Source: Candidozyma auris (Eukaryota; Ascomycota; Pichiomycetes; Serinales; Metschnikowiaceae). From it: DNA of 64,000 nucleotides. The DNA lies in NCBI RefSeq assembly GCF_003013715.1, contig NC_072815.1, positions 558,001 to 622,000 on the forward strand, given 5' to 3'. The first letter of the stretch is position 1; each line of letters starts with the position of its first letter. The notes under the pieces were generated by a model. It made no database searches, was not told where the DNA came from, and saw nothing but the letters and a program-made list of their open reading frames with translations. Below are positions 18,179-28,500 of this stretch, in pieces. Position numbers and translations under genes: made by a program.

Positions 18179-19666
18179 CTAGAAACAGCACAAGCCTCGC
18201 TTCCACCAAAACGCCCGCCAGGCGATCAACACGAAGATCAAACTCAACATCATGCTCACTCCGGTGATCTCAAAGTAGTGAACGAGACACCCATCGCTTC
18301 CATGCTCGTAATTTCCTCGGTTTTTGCAGCTGTCCATTTGATTGCCGTGCAAAAGCGAGTACAGAATGCTGCCAATGGCCGGCGCCACCATGAAAGACCC
18401 CCATGTAGAGCCCATGAGGTCGACGCCCCACACAGACGCAATGATTGTAGGGTAGATGGTGAAAAGACCGCCGTAGCAGATCCCGCTGAGAATGGATATC
18501 GTTGTGAAGTCGAAACCATAAATTACAGCGCCTTGGGCGACAACTCCAACCAAAATTAGCGCCACCATCAACCACACTTTACATATTGGATACCGTCTTT
18601 TACTGCTGGAAATGTAGTCTGCAACGACACCTATGACAAGTCTTATGGCTGTGGACAGAAGTGCAATCACCGACACTTCGTCGGCCAAAATGCCTTTACC
18701 GCCTGTGGTAGAGCCTATTATCGAGCCCAAATTGTTCTGGAAGCTCTCCATAGGACCAATGTTGAGTAATAGCGATACGAGCAACACCCAAGCCGACTTA
18801 TCCTTGAGAAACCTGATGTACCGAGCTTTATGGTCCACGGGCTCGATATTTGATCTCTGAGGGAGAAGCTCGTTTGTCTCGGCTTCACCAGCAGCCTCCT
18901 CGTCACTTCCAGATGGAGAGACCGCCTCGGAGTCCGGAATCAAGGGCTCCTCGTCTCCAAAAATAATATCAGTCTCGATGGACACAATCGAATTGGATAC
19001 AAAGTTGAGAGCGCCCATGAACAAATACAACACGGCAAAGAACATGAACACACGCTCCAAGTCGAGCTCTTTGCTTTCTTCGTCGTGGAAGTAGGGAATT
19101 TTCATGAGCTGGGCGCCTATCAACGAAGAAATCCCATAGCAGCTCACCGGCAATGAGATCGCCAACGCCTTGTGGTCAGGATAGATTTTGGCGCACGTAA
19201 GCAAGCTTGAAAAATACAACGACGACGTCGCCAAGCCTATGAAACAGAAACTAAACGCCATGACAAGTACGCCCATCTTATTGAGCTCAGCAAACGGCTC
19301 CTCTAGATGAATGGACCGCACCGAGTTGACAAGCAAGGCATTGACAAAATACGCCGGACAAAACGCCCAAATCGAAATCAACGACAACAACGCAGGCCCA
19401 TAGCAATCAGCCAAATAGCCCAAAATGGGCAAACACAAGTACATGCCGACGGCAGAAAGCGAGACGATCACATTGATTTCCGTGTATGTGAGACCCACGG
19501 AGTTGTGAAGGGACAGCGCAAACAACGAGAAGAGCATGATCAGCCCCAGCGAGAGACACGTTGCAAGAGCTATGGCGAACGCTAGCCTCTTGAGATGGAC
19601 GAGATCATACCGTTTGGAAAGGCCTCTTCGAACACGCCGGGTCCATCTTTGGAGGTGGACTTTCAT
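18179..19666 (-). CDS. MCH1: Mch1-like monocarboxylate-transporter-related MFS protein (vacuolar)
   Basis: A 495-residue polytopic protein with about 12 membrane segments split by a hydrophilic loop at about residues 240-290. The N-terminal half has GLTYTEINVIVSLSAVGMYL and LGYLADCYGP, typical of the nodulin-like/Mch1 branch of the major facilitator superfamily. S. cerevisiae Mch1 (486 residues) is vacuolar and does not transport monocarboxylates in tests. The loop carries an acidic dileucine signal (DEEPLI) and a second LL, fitting AP-3 vacuolar sorting. The substrate is unknown. ATG 19666 is immediately followed by a basic cytosolic tail. It shares its 5' side with the 3' end of FBP1. Confidence 0.82.
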   Translation of the reverse strand: MKVHLQRWTRRVRRGLSKRYDLVHLKRLAFAIALATCLSLGLIMLFSLFALSLHNSVGLTYTEINVIVSLSAVGMYLCLPILGYLADCYGPALLSLISIWAFCPAYFVNALLVNSVRSIHLEEPFAELNKMGVLVMAFSFCFIGLATSSLYFSSLLTCAKIYPDHKALAISLPVSCYGISSLIGAQLMKIPYFHDEESKELDLERVFMFFAVLYLFMGALNFVSNSIVSIETDIIFGDEEPLIPDSEAVSPSGSDEEAAGEAETNELLPQRSNIEPVDHKARYIRFLKDKSAWVLLVSLLLNIGPMESFQNNLGSIIGSTTGGKGILADEVSVIALLSTAIRLVIGVVADYISSSKRRYPICKVWLMVALILVGVVAQGAVIYGFDFTTISILSGICYGGLFTIYPTIIASVWGVDLMGSTWGSFMVAPAIGSILYSLLHGNQMDSCKNRGNYEHGSDGCLVHYFEITGVSMMLSLIFVLIAWRAFWWKRGLCCF

Positions 19667-19963
19667 GGGGAAATGATGTGGATGCAGAAGATGAAATGTG
19701 CTGAAGTAAATGCAGTTTAGATTGAAATAGATTGGTTGTCTTAAAATCTATATTAACATATGATTATATCTATAGGGGAAGTATTGATTTGTGGTTTATG
19801 TTGGTGTTAAAAATGAAAAAACGTCTATTCGCAGTGAGGCATATGACTAACAGACTCGGTAACGTCATACTACCGATAAGCTCTACACAAGCAAAGAGCC
19901 ATACGTAGGTGATGTATAGTGAACTTTGATTAGAATGACATATGTGTCGTATGCTTATGTACG

Positions 19964-20986
19964 TTATGGGAGATACTTCAAAAAACGGTCAACCTCGCCC
20001 TTGGATCCCAACCAAATACCCGATTTGTCGTGGATGCCCTTGGGCAAGATATCCAAGATGCGCTCTCCCTTGTCATTAACGGCAGAACCTCCAGCCTGCT
20101 CCATCAACATCGCCATGGGGAAACACTCGTACAAAACTCTCAACTTCCCGTTCTTCAGCTTCGAGTCGGCTGGGTACGCGAAAATACCGCCGTACAAGAG
20201 CGTTCTGTGAATATCAGCCACCATCGACCCAATGTAACGAGCCGAGTATGGTTTTCCTTTCAACTCCTCCTGGGGCTCCTTCAAGTCAGCAATGTACTTC
20301 TTCACGTATTCTGGCCAGTAGTACGAGTTACCTTCGTTGACAGAGTAGATGGCTCTCGAGTGGGGGATCTTCAAGTTTGGCTGCGTCAAGATGAACTCGC
20401 CCAACTGGGTGTCCAAGGTGAAACCGTGGACACCTCTGCCTGTGGTCAACATGAGGTGGGCAGAAGCACCGTACATGGTGTAGCCGGCCGCCACCATATC
20501 AGTACCCTTTCTCAAAACGTCCTTGATAGAGCCTGTGGAATCGTCTCTCAAGCGATAGACACCAAAAATCGTACCGACAGAAACACCAGCGTCAATGTTA
20601 GACGAACCATCAATTGGGTCGGTGCACACGGCGTAACGGCCACCACCTTCAAAGACAATGAGGTCTTCTTGTTCTTCAGATACAAGCACCTTCACGTTAC
20701 CACTCGATTTCATTGCATTGATGAAGATCTCGTCACCAATCACGTCCAACTTCTTCTGCACGTCACCGGTGGTGTTGGCGGTTCCGGAAATTCCAATAAG
20801 ATTGACCAATTCTGCTCTTCTGATGTTGTGGGCAATGAATTTGAATGCAAACTGAAGCGAGTTCAAAAGAAGCGACAACTCACCCGTGGCTGTGGGGGCG
20901 AACTTTTGTTGTTCCTCAAGAATAAAGCGTGTTAAAGTGATGATGTCGGTCTCGACATTCATCTGCTGGGAAACCGTCTGGACCAT
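19964..20986 (-). CDS. FBP1: Fructose-1,6-bisphosphatase
   Basis: A 340-residue gluconeogenic enzyme converting fructose 1,6-bisphosphate to fructose 6-phosphate in the cytosol. The metal-binding signature DPIDGSSNIDAGVSVG and upstream EEQEDLIVF are intact, as is the C-terminal GGSAVNDKGERILDI segment. Alignment from memory with S. cerevisiae Fbp1 is good along the whole length. The N-terminus begins MVQTVSQQ instead of Met-Pro, so the N-terminal proline that Gid4 reads in the S. cerevisiae protein is absent. A 17-T run (21010-21026) lies about 24 bp upstream of the ATG. The upstream region (to 22289) is long, as expected for a glucose-repressed gene. Confidence 0.97.
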   Translation of the reverse strand: MVQTVSQQMNVETDIITLTRFILEEQQKFAPTATGELSLLLNSLQFAFKFIAHNIRRAELVNLIGISGTANTTGDVQKKLDVIGDEIFINAMKSSGNVKVLVSEEQEDLIVFEGGGRYAVCTDPIDGSSNIDAGVSVGTIFGVYRLRDDSTGSIKDVLRKGTDMVAAGYTMYGASAHLMLTTGRGVHGFTLDTQLGEFILTQPNLKIPHSRAIYSVNEGNSYYWPEYVKKYIADLKEPQEELKGKPYSARYIGSMVADIHRTLLYGGIFAYPADSKLKNGKLRVLYECFPMAMLMEQAGGSAVNDKGERILDILPKGIHDKSGIWLGSKGEVDRFLKYLP

Positions 20987-22289
20987 GATGGATTTACTTT
21001 TGTTTTCTTTTTTTTTTTTTTTTTTCTTTTACTGAAGGGAGTGACTTTTGGATCAAATGAAAATGCACATGGCTTACCCCAGGTTCTTATAGAAAACCCG
21101 GAGAAACTGCGTGAGGAATGGTTGCGCGTACTGTAGGTAACCGGGTTTCCCTGCCGTGCTTTACCGGGGCGCTCGGCTCAATGGGGCACGAACACACTAT
21201 ATCAAACGGTAAGCTCGTACGAGCCATGTTGAACAAAGTGGTCAAATTCGATGAGAGACATGCTGTTACAGTATTTGGATAACGAATGCCGAGGACCTGA
21301 AAATTCAGGCAAAATCGGTCCGTTGTCAAAAGCCTCGATTGACTTCGACGACTCCCACGTGAAATCGCTGGATTTTTTTCGGACAATAATCAGCGAACGC
21401 TGCGCGGCACGAATTGGTGAGATTAAGTTCGGGTGCGGTAGAGCGCCTGAAAGCTGGCCTGACAAATCTGCGTCAGCAATTTGAAGTTATCGATTGAGAC
21501 CGAATCAAACTGCATGAAGCAATGACATATCCATGAAGAACGTTTATTTTGAATAAAATGCTTGTGAGATGACGTCCCTTTCCCTCGAAATCTTTATCGC
21601 CGAGTCCATCTGAGACATGCCTCTGTACAGACCAGCCAAGATAGCCTGAGCTGCCTGTTGTAGCGATTGCTCGTTAATAGACAGTCGTAGAAGTCAGTCA
21701 AGTAATCGGAATTGAATGCTCCGGATCTCTTCACAGGATTGGTAAGCGGGGACCACTCGGTAGCCTAGGCAAGTGAAGGCTAGGCAAGTGAAGGCTTGAG
21801 ACCCTTGTATTGTTGAGCAATGCACAATGTAGCCCAATTGAAGCCACCAGAGAGCGAGAACACCAACAAGCGTTTTGGCAGACAAGAAAGCCATTCAGCA
21901 GACGCGTTAGATATTTAAGTTCAAGTATAGAAGCCGTTTATATTGGTCCCTCAAGTCCGCTGATGATCTCGATTCACATTCTTATACAAGATGATTCGCT
22001 CATCAAGCATTCACTAAAATTGGATCTGCCCTGATGACGAAGCACTATAATTGCAAACCATCTTGACTCCATTGAGCATGACTAAACTCTATAGCGATTA
22101 GGATTGCCTGCCACCTCTTCATCTTTAGAGAGTCCTTAGAGTCCCATGATTCCTGTCGGTTTTTCCACCATTTTCACTCGTATTACACTCAAGACTTCCA
22201 TTCGCGTCTTTCGCTACCGTTTGTTAGCTCACACGTACCGTTTTTGCGACTTTGACGCCCGACATCTCATGTTCATCAATCGCTCCAGC
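20987..22289. other. FBP1 upstream region
   Basis: 1.3 kb with no supported gene. It contains a poly-T tract next to the FBP1 start, CCCC/GGGG-type elements near 21077-21190 that could bind a Mig1-like repressor (weak), a CACGTG E-box at 21356-21361, and a perfect 15-bp tandem duplication at 21766-21795. Small open frames between 21087 and 21894 look like chance. Confidence 0.45.
21766..21795 (+). repeat. Perfect 15-bp tandem duplication
   Basis: The unit TAGGCAAGTGAAGGC occurs twice head to tail with no mismatch, suggesting a recent slippage or repair event in non-coding DNA. Confidence 0.9.
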
Positions 22290-22745
22290 TCACTGGCGCC
22301 GATTCTTTGTGAAACCAGGATTGGGAGAACTCTGGCTCAATTGCCTCGCCACTTCACCGATAATACTCATGTGACGGTCTTCTTTCTGTTTTCCATTCGT
22401 TGCCTTGGTCCAGCCAGAGGGGCTCTCCAATGACTGGTAGATCCGAATCTTTTCTCCAGCTTTATCCTTTTTGGCCTCTTCCAATACACTAGCATAGCTA
22501 TTTTTAAGAAAGTTAGCCATTTCAGACCCGTTGAATTCACTTGCTTCGTTCTTATTGCTCTGTTTCACATTCTGGGCCTGGGAATGGGACAGAGACTGGG
22601 ACAGACTCTGATTTGAAGAGTGGTTCTTCTCCTGGCTCTTTTCCATACTCTTCTCTAAAGGTGTGCCACTTTTAGACTTTTCCTTGGTCAAAGAACCTTC
22701 CTTAGCGGAATCCTTCCGCTGAAGCTTACTGGCCCAGTCTGACAT
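22290..22745 (-). CDS. Small hydrophilic protein of unknown function
   Basis: 151 residues starting MSDWASKLQRKDS. Residues about 8-70 are low complexity, rich in Lys, Glu, Ser and Gln. The C-terminal half (from about 72) looks more structured, with MANFLKNSYASVLEEAKK and a SLESPSGWTKA segment. There is no membrane segment or signal peptide. The gene is divergent from SEC61. I do not recognise the family; a conserved yeast-specific protein is likely because the start and codon texture are good, but it could be a chance frame. Confidence 0.55.
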   Translation of the reverse strand: MSDWASKLQRKDSAKEGSLTKEKSKSGTPLEKSMEKSQEKNHSSNQSLSQSLSHSQAQNVKQSNKNEASEFNGSEMANFLKNSYASVLEEAKKDKAGEKIRIYQSLESPSGWTKATNGKQKEDRHMSIIGEVARQLSQSSPNPGFTKNRRQ

Positions 22746-23260
22746 TCTTTCTCTTTTGATCTAATGGGTATGGCTTCGAGTAGACGACGACTTTTTGATT
22801 CACTAGCCGCGACAATGTCGTCGCTACCCCATCAATTTGGACGTTGCAAATGCACACTTTTAGCTTGATGAAAAATCAAGACGGATGCCATAATGGTGAA
22901 TTTGCTCTGAAGAACACGAAATCAGCATGAGTTCTGTTTAAATGCCCTATTGTCGTAGAAAGGAAAGGTCGTGGCTAACACAGAAATTCACTCTGCAAAG
23001 GTGCTACGTACTACTATTTTCATAGAAGAAAACAAAAGCCAAGACTGAAGCATATCTTGTACCCATTCATAACATTATCTCCTTTAACCACGCTGAATAA
23101 TCGGGGAACTTCGACTTGTGCCAATGCCACACCACTTACAAGGCCACGTGAACTAGACCACGTGATAACAATCTCTCAACAGACACGTCAACGACGCATT
23201 TTTTCAAATATATCAAATCCCCATAACCGACACATTTCCTCAAAAACCCTCCATCAGACC
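22746..23260. promoter_or_regulatory. Divergent promoter of SEC61 and a small gene, with two E-boxes
   Basis: Two CACGTG sites lie at 23145-23150 and 23159-23164, 97-116 bp upstream of the SEC61 ATG. Both fit the Cbf1/Pho4 basic helix-loop-helix family. The frame of SEC61 stays open upstream to 23057 but has no homology there, so it is treated as leader. Confidence 0.5.
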
Positions 23261-24697
23261 ATGAGTTTCCGTGTCTTGGATCTCGTCAAGCCCTTCGAGC
23301 CCCTCGTGCCCGAGGTGATTGCTCCTGAGAGGAAAGTCAGCTTTAATCAGAGAGTAATGTGGACCGGAGTCACCTTATTGATTTTTCTTGTTATGAGTGA
23401 GATTCCTCTTTACGGTATCAACTCGTCAGACGGACTGGACCCGTTGATCTGGCTCAGAATGATGCTTGCTTCTAACAGAGGCACGTTGATGGAGTTGGGT
23501 GTTACGCCCATTGTGACAGCATCGATGGTGTTTCAATTGTTGCAAGGCACCAAGATGATCCATGTGGACATGAACAATAAGCAAGACAGAGAGCAATTCC
23601 AGAACGCCCAGAAGCTTTTGGCGATTATGTTGGCGTGCGGCCAAGCCACCGTGTATGTGTTGACAGGCATGTACGGGCCACCAAAGATGTTGGGGTTGGG
23701 GATCATTTTGTTGTTGATTTTGCAGTTGGTGTTTGCTGGCATTATCGTGATTTTGTTGGATGAATTGTTGCAGAAGGGTTACGGGCTTGGCTCTGGTATT
23801 TCCTTGTTCACTGCTACCAACGTGTGCGAAAAAATCATGTGGAAGGCTTTTGCTCCAACCACTTCCTCTGCTGGTAAGGGTGCCGAGTTTGATGGTGCAG
23901 TGATCGCCTTGTTCCATCTTTTGGGCTCCAGATCTGACAAGAGAAGAGCCATTTTGGAGGCATTCTACAGACAGAACTTGCCCAATATGCTCCAAGTTTT
24001 GGCCACCGTCTTCATGTTCTTGACCGTTGTGTACTTGCAAGGTTTCAGAGTAGAGATCCCCATTAAGTCTACTAGACAGAGGGGCCCTTATGCCTTGTAC
24101 CCAATCAGATTGTTCTACACCTCCAACATGCCCATTATGTTGCAATCGGCCTTGTCCTCGAACATCTTCATTGCTTCTCAAATTTTGTTCATGAGATGGC
24201 CAAACAACTTGTTTGTTAAGCTCTTGGGCCAGTGGGGACAAAAGGGTGGCTCCTCTCAGTTGTATGCGGTGAGTGGCTTAGCTTACTATATCCAGCCACC
24301 TCTTTCCGTCACTGAAGCCATGTTCGACCCCATCAAAACCCTCATTTACATTGTCTACGTGTTAGGTACCTGTGCTGTTTTCTCCACCACGTGGATTGAG
24401 ATCTCGGGTACTGCTCCAAGAAACATTGCTAAGCAGTTTAAGGACCAAGGCTTGGTAATTGCTGGTCACAGAGACACCAGTGCCTACAGGGAGTTGAAAA
24501 AGATTATCCCAACTGCGGCTGCATTCGGTGGTGCTGCTATTGGTGCTTTGTCTGTCGCTAGTGACTTGCTTGGATGCTTGGAGAGTGGCACCTCTATCTT
24601 AATGAGTGTCACCACCATCTACGGTTACTATGAGTTAGCCGTGAAGGAGGGTGGTCTCTCGAAATCCATTGTTAGTGGATACTCTGACGGTATCTAG
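23261..24697 (+). CDS. SEC61: Sec61 translocon alpha subunit
   Basis: 478 residues, collinear with S. cerevisiae Sec61 (480). It is the pore subunit of the ER protein-conducting channel, with ten membrane segments. Recognisable blocks include [15 protein letters not shown] at the N-terminus, [19 protein letters not shown] in the plug/gate region, and [12 protein letters not shown] plus [15 protein letters not shown] at the C-terminal end. ATG 23261 gives the conserved start MSFRVLDL. Residue 59 is encoded by CTG at a position where S. cerevisiae has Ser (SSETSDPL), which supports the CTG-to-serine genetic code. Identity is very secure. Confidence 0.97.
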   Translation: MSFRVLDLVKPFEPLVPEVIAPERKVSFNQRVMWTGVTLLIFLVMSEIPLYGINSSDGLDPLIWLRMMLASNRGTLMELGVTPIVTASMVFQLLQGTKMIHVDMNNKQDREQFQNAQKLLAIMLACGQATVYVLTGMYGPPKMLGLGIILLLILQLVFAGIIVILLDELLQKGYGLGSGISLFTATNVCEKIMWKAFAPTTSSAGKGAEFDGAVIALFHLLGSRSDKRRAILEAFYRQNLPNMLQVLATVFMFLTVVYLQGFRVEIPIKSTRQRGPYALYPIRLFYTSNMPIMLQSALSSNIFIASQILFMRWPNNLFVKLLGQWGQKGGSSQLYAVSGLAYYIQPPLSVTEAMFDPIKTLIYIVYVLGTCAVFSTTWIEISGTAPRNIAKQFKDQGLVIAGHRDTSAYRELKKIIPTAAAFGGAAIGALSVASDLLGCLESGTSILMSVTTIYGYYELAVKEGGLSKSIVSGYSDGI

Positions 24698-24840
24698 TCT
24701 CGTCGTACCTACAGAGTATTTATTATTTTAAAAATGCATTATCCACTCATTGAGTTCACAATAGCTCATGGCTGACAGCGGCAGTATGTACTTTATAGGC
24801 GTATTGATGGGACAAATGGTTAGCCGCAACGTGTAGATAC

Positions 24841-27135
24841 TTAAGCCCCAGATGAGCCAAATTGGTCAGCCCACTTTTGATATTCACCAAGCCCCTCTTC
24901 AGATACACTCGGTCTGATATACTTTAAACTCTCGATAAAATCCGAAAGCTGTATAGGCCGAATTTCTTCTGTCGGAGTACTGAGCAATTTATCGCCGAGC
25001 GAACGAAGCGGACCCATGGCACTGTCCTTGGCCAACAATGTGATGTCACTTCCACTAAACTTCTGCGTAAGCTCCACTAGCTTGTCGAAATCCTCTTCCA
25101 GAAGTGTATGCTTTTGGTACTGCAAAAGTTTCTGAAGTTGTAATTTTCTCGTCTCATCTTCAGGAAGTGGAATGTATACTCTTTTAGCAAATCTTCTTCT
25201 CGCAGCATCGTCGATTCCCCACGGTAAGTTAGTGGCACCCAATATAAGAACTCGACTGACATCAGCAGAAGAATCTCTTCCAGCAGCTGCAGATGATAGT
25301 TCCGACCACTGTACCAAAAATTCGTTTTTGATTCTTCTCATGCTCTCAACCTCGCCCTCTGTTCGGGTTCCAAGAAGAGAGTCAATTTCATCAATGAATA
25401 CAATGGACGGACTTAACTTTCGAGCGAGTAAGAATAGAGCCTTCACGAGTTTTTCACTTTCACCAAGATACTTGGACGTTAATGAAGATGAACTGATCGA
25501 AAAGAATGTGGACTTGGACTCTGTGGCAACAGCTCTGGCAAGCATTGTCTTACCAGTTCCAGGGGGACCAAATAAAAGCATACCTCTCGTGGGCTCTCGA
25601 AGCCCTCTAAACAAGTCTGGACGTAAGAATGGGTAGACTACAGCTTCCTTGAGTGAGTTTTTGGCACTTTCAAGTCCAACGATATCATCCCAGTAAACTT
25701 CGTCGCCCCTGACAACTATATCGTTCAAGATTTGATTCGCCGCTATCTCGTCGATACCACGAATAGATTTAATTAGTGCCTCTTGTTCCGATGCATTCAT
25801 GTCGTCATCTGCAGACTCGCCATTGGCAAATGCGTCTTCTGTATCGTAACCACCGAGGATATCATCCATGGTCGGAGACGTTGGCAAGTCGTCCGGTAAA
25901 TCCTTAGGCAACTTTTGCTTGGGTTTAGCGGCTGCACTAGTAGTGGGTTTGGCATTGGCAGGTCTATAGTTGTACGTGATGTTGGTGCTCTTCAGACCAA
26001 TCTTCGAAGCAGCCTTACTAGGAGCCTTTTGAGGCGGAGCGGAACGTGTCTTCTGCAAAGGTTTCGTTGATGCTGCCGTGGCTTTCGCAGCAGCTGGCCT
26101 CGACTGCGTCTGTTTGCTCTTGTTGCTGCTTGCAGCCATCATCTTCTTGACATCTATCCGAGTAGGCTGCGTGTAGACATACTTTTTCGGTGCTGCTGTC
26201 TTGGGCACATCTGAGGTGGACTTAGATGTATAGTTTACTGCCGGTTTTTCAAGAGAGCTAGGACGAGGAGGAGGTGATTCAGTAGGAGCAGGGGGTGGTT
26301 TTGAGGGAGGGTTCACACTCGAATGGCGAGATCTTGGTGGAGGTGGCGGAGGCGGCAGTTTCTTCATGCTCAAGTCGCCCATCAGCCTGCTGATTTCTTC
26401 GTCAAAAAAGTTGAGTTCGTTATTTTCGTCTTCCAAGTCTATAAGATTACTTGATTGCGAGTTGAACAGACCGTTGGAAGTTGAGTGCAGCCCTTGAGAA
26501 TTGAGCCTCTCCCAATTAGAGCCGTTTCCATTCTCCAGATACTCGTTCTGGTCAAAATCATCGAAAAGTACCTCCTCTTGTTTAGCAGGAACTGCTTTGG
26601 GTTTATTCCACGACTTACTCACAGCAGCTTGCACGGTATCTCTATTCTTCTGTGAAAGCTTATATGACGCTTGCTGTGGCCTTAGCGACTTCACCATCTG
26701 CCTTTGGTTGCTAGAATTGAACGATCTTGACGTTGGGTTGCTGTTTCTTAAGGATGGTATGGTTAACTTATGCGAGGAAGCGTTTGTGCTTTGTTGCGGT
26801 TGCAGCGCCAGCACCTCTCCTGCTCGCTTGCGCCGTCTATTTTCCTCATCTAGGCGAAGCTGTATGCGGACCAAGTGCTTGACGTTCTCGTCTCGTATGG
26901 CCTTAAGTTCGGTCAAGATAGCCTGTTCCTCCATGTTAATCTTGGAGCTTTTTTCAAACAAATCCACCTTGTAAAGCAACAGGGTGTGAAGAGATTTCCA
27001 GCCCTTGAGTGCATCGGCCAAATTGCCAGTTTCCTCCAAGTGGAGATTCTTGACCGACAGGTTGCAAACATCATTGTAGGTTTGCTGAAGCTCCTCTAGC
27101 ACCAGTAGCTGGGGCGGTTTCCTTCTCAGAAACAT
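24841..27135 (-). CDS. SAP1: Spastin/fidgetin-type AAA ATPase (Sap1/Yta6 family)
   Basis: Using ATG 27135 the protein has 764 residues. An N-terminal helical bundle (about 1-95) resembles a MIT domain. Then come a low-complexity linker with a poly-proline run, and a C-terminal AAA domain with Walker [16 protein letters not shown], Walker [12 protein letters not shown] and the sensor/arginine-finger region [14 protein letters not shown] Vps4-type C-terminal helix ends the protein. S. cerevisiae Sap1 and Yta6 are of similar size and relate to microtubule-severing spastin, though their function in yeast is poorly defined. The frame remains open upstream to 27657 with an ATG at 27438 that adds a hydrophobic segment; see the finding on the alternative start. 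Confidence 0.88.
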   Translation of the reverse strand: MFLRRKPPQLLVLEELQQTYNDVCNLSVKNLHLEETGNLADALKGWKSLHTLLLYKVDLFEKSSKINMEEQAILTELKAIRDENVKHLVRIQLRLDEENRRRKRAGEVLALQPQQSTNASSHKLTIPSLRNSNPTSRSFNSSNQRQMVKSLRPQQASYKLSQKNRDTVQAAVSKSWNKPKAVPAKQEEVLFDDFDQNEYLENGNGSNWERLNSQGLHSTSNGLFNSQSSNLIDLEDENNELNFFDEEISRLMGDLSMKKLPPPPPPPRSRHSSVNPPSKPPPAPTESPPPRPSSLEKPAVNYTSKSTSDVPKTAAPKKYVYTQPTRIDVKKMMAASSNKSKQTQSRPAAAKATAASTKPLQKTRSAPPQKAPSKAASKIGLKSTNITYNYRPANAKPTTSAAAKPKQKLPKDLPDDLPTSPTMDDILGGYDTEDAFANGESADDDMNASEQEALIKSIRGIDEIAANQILNDIVVRGDEVYWDDIVGLESAKNSLKEAVVYPFLRPDLFRGLREPTRGMLLFGPPGTGKTMLARAVATESKSTFFSISSSSLTSKYLGESEKLVKALFLLARKLSPSIVFIDEIDSLLGTRTEGEVESMRRIKNEFLVQWSELSSAAAGRDSSADVSRVLILGATNLPWGIDDAARRRFAKRVYIPLPEDETRKLQLQKLLQYQKHTLLEEDFDKLVELTQKFSGSDITLLAKDSAMGPLRSLGDKLLSTPTEEIRPIQLSDFIESLKYIRPSVSEEGLGEYQKWADQFGSSGA

Positions 27136-28500
27136 ATGCAGTAGGAAGGAATTGAAGGAGGTGCCAATGCAGGTAATGCAATCAGAGGAATTTAGTGGGA
27201 AGTAGGATAAGGAAAGTGAGTTGAATCGGAGGTATAGATGGTGGCTATTTCTGGTAAGGGTGTAGCTCCCACAGTGAATGTATGGAAGCGAGGCTATGTG
27301 CCGGAAAGGTACTGGAAGGACCAGGTTGCTGGGCCAAGTGAAAACATAAACTGGGGATAACACTAAAGAGTAGACGAAGAGGCTAAGGTATAAAGCGGAA
27401 AAAAAGTGAGCAATTCTGTTGACAAAAGCAAATTGCATGCTCCCTGAGTTCAAGTGCCCTTCGTGTCTGGTCAGCGAAGATTGCAGCTGAGCAGCCGTAG
27501 AAGAGGAACAACTGCGCACAAGACGTGAGCGTATATATACACCCAAGCGATGGAAAAAACGCCAAGGTAGAATCGAGTCAATGGACACCACCATACCAAG
27601 AACATTGAGTCCCGAAATTGATGAACAACATTGGCGTGAAATTTTGATGCGGTTCACATTTGAGTGGACTTGAGCCTAATCTACGCCATTACAGCCAAGA
27701 TTTCTCGTTGTTCTAGCTGACGTTTCTACAATATTGGTGTCTCCAAAGTATGTAGTGATATAACGGGATACACGGGAGTTTCCAACCTCTCGCATATTCT
27801 GTATAACCACGTTCTTCTGACCAGGCAGTTTCAACCACAGGCACACTGCCCATCGCCAACGGGCATGCTTCCGCTCTGACAAGTGGGCCCACAGCGTGCC
27901 TCCCTAACTTAATAGGCGAAACACGGGCGTCACAAGCTTCTAGCCGAGACTAGGCGAGTAGAAGCAAGCCCCAAGGGTCGGGCGTGCAAGTGGCCGGTTT
28001 TCTGCAAAAAGCCCGGTGTCAACTTTCTGGAGAACGAGAAATTTCTGCGCGATGATGGTGATATATATAGTGGTTGATGCGAGTGCGGGTAACACTCGAA
28101 TTGCAACATGATATAGGGTTCCGAGAGAAAAAGACCAAAGGAAAGTAAGAATGATGATAAAAAACAGCTTTTCTCTTTCACACACTAGGTTTTCCCTCAA
28201 AGAAAACTGAAGGTGTCCGCAGGTTCTCACCATTCTCTACATGGCTCGTTAAAATAGAGAACATCCAAAGTGAAGTGGAACCTTAAAAGAAATAGTTCCA
28301 ACTTATGGGTGTGATGGGCATTGACATTTGCGAATACGAACAACGGCTTCCATTATGTCACCAAAAGCTTTCAGTAGGTGTATCAATGGCTGCAATTTCC
28401 ACAGAATCATTATAGCTGATTACAGCCAGCTCTGAGCTCATACCAGATATTCCCGTGAAGTCAGGTATTTAAATCTTTGCATCAAAAACTATAAAAAAAG
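27136..28500. other. Upstream region of the Sap1-like gene
   Basis: Contains a TATATATA box at 27532-27539 on the minus strand, 94 bp upstream of ATG 27438 but about 400 bp upstream of ATG 27135. 27140-27440 is pyrimidine-rich on the sense strand and open in the SAP1 frame. A single TGGCTGCAATTT (28387-28398) resembles the recurrent motif but faces away from SAP1. No RNA gene is seen. Confidence 0.45.
27532..27539 (-). promoter_or_regulatory. TATA box upstream of the Sap1-like gene
   Basis: TATATATA. Its distance to ATG 27438 (94 bp) is like that of the SRB1 TATA box to its ATG (92 bp), which favours the longer N-terminus or a long leader. Confidence 0.5.

Noticed and set aside
21070..21190. 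Mig1 sites upstream of FBP1
   Set aside because: CCCC/GGGG runs occur but lack the AT-rich flank of a good Mig1 site; too weak to list as a feature.
23057..23260. 68-residue extension of Sec61
   Set aside because: It has no counterpart in other Sec61 proteins and contains the paired E-boxes of the promoter.
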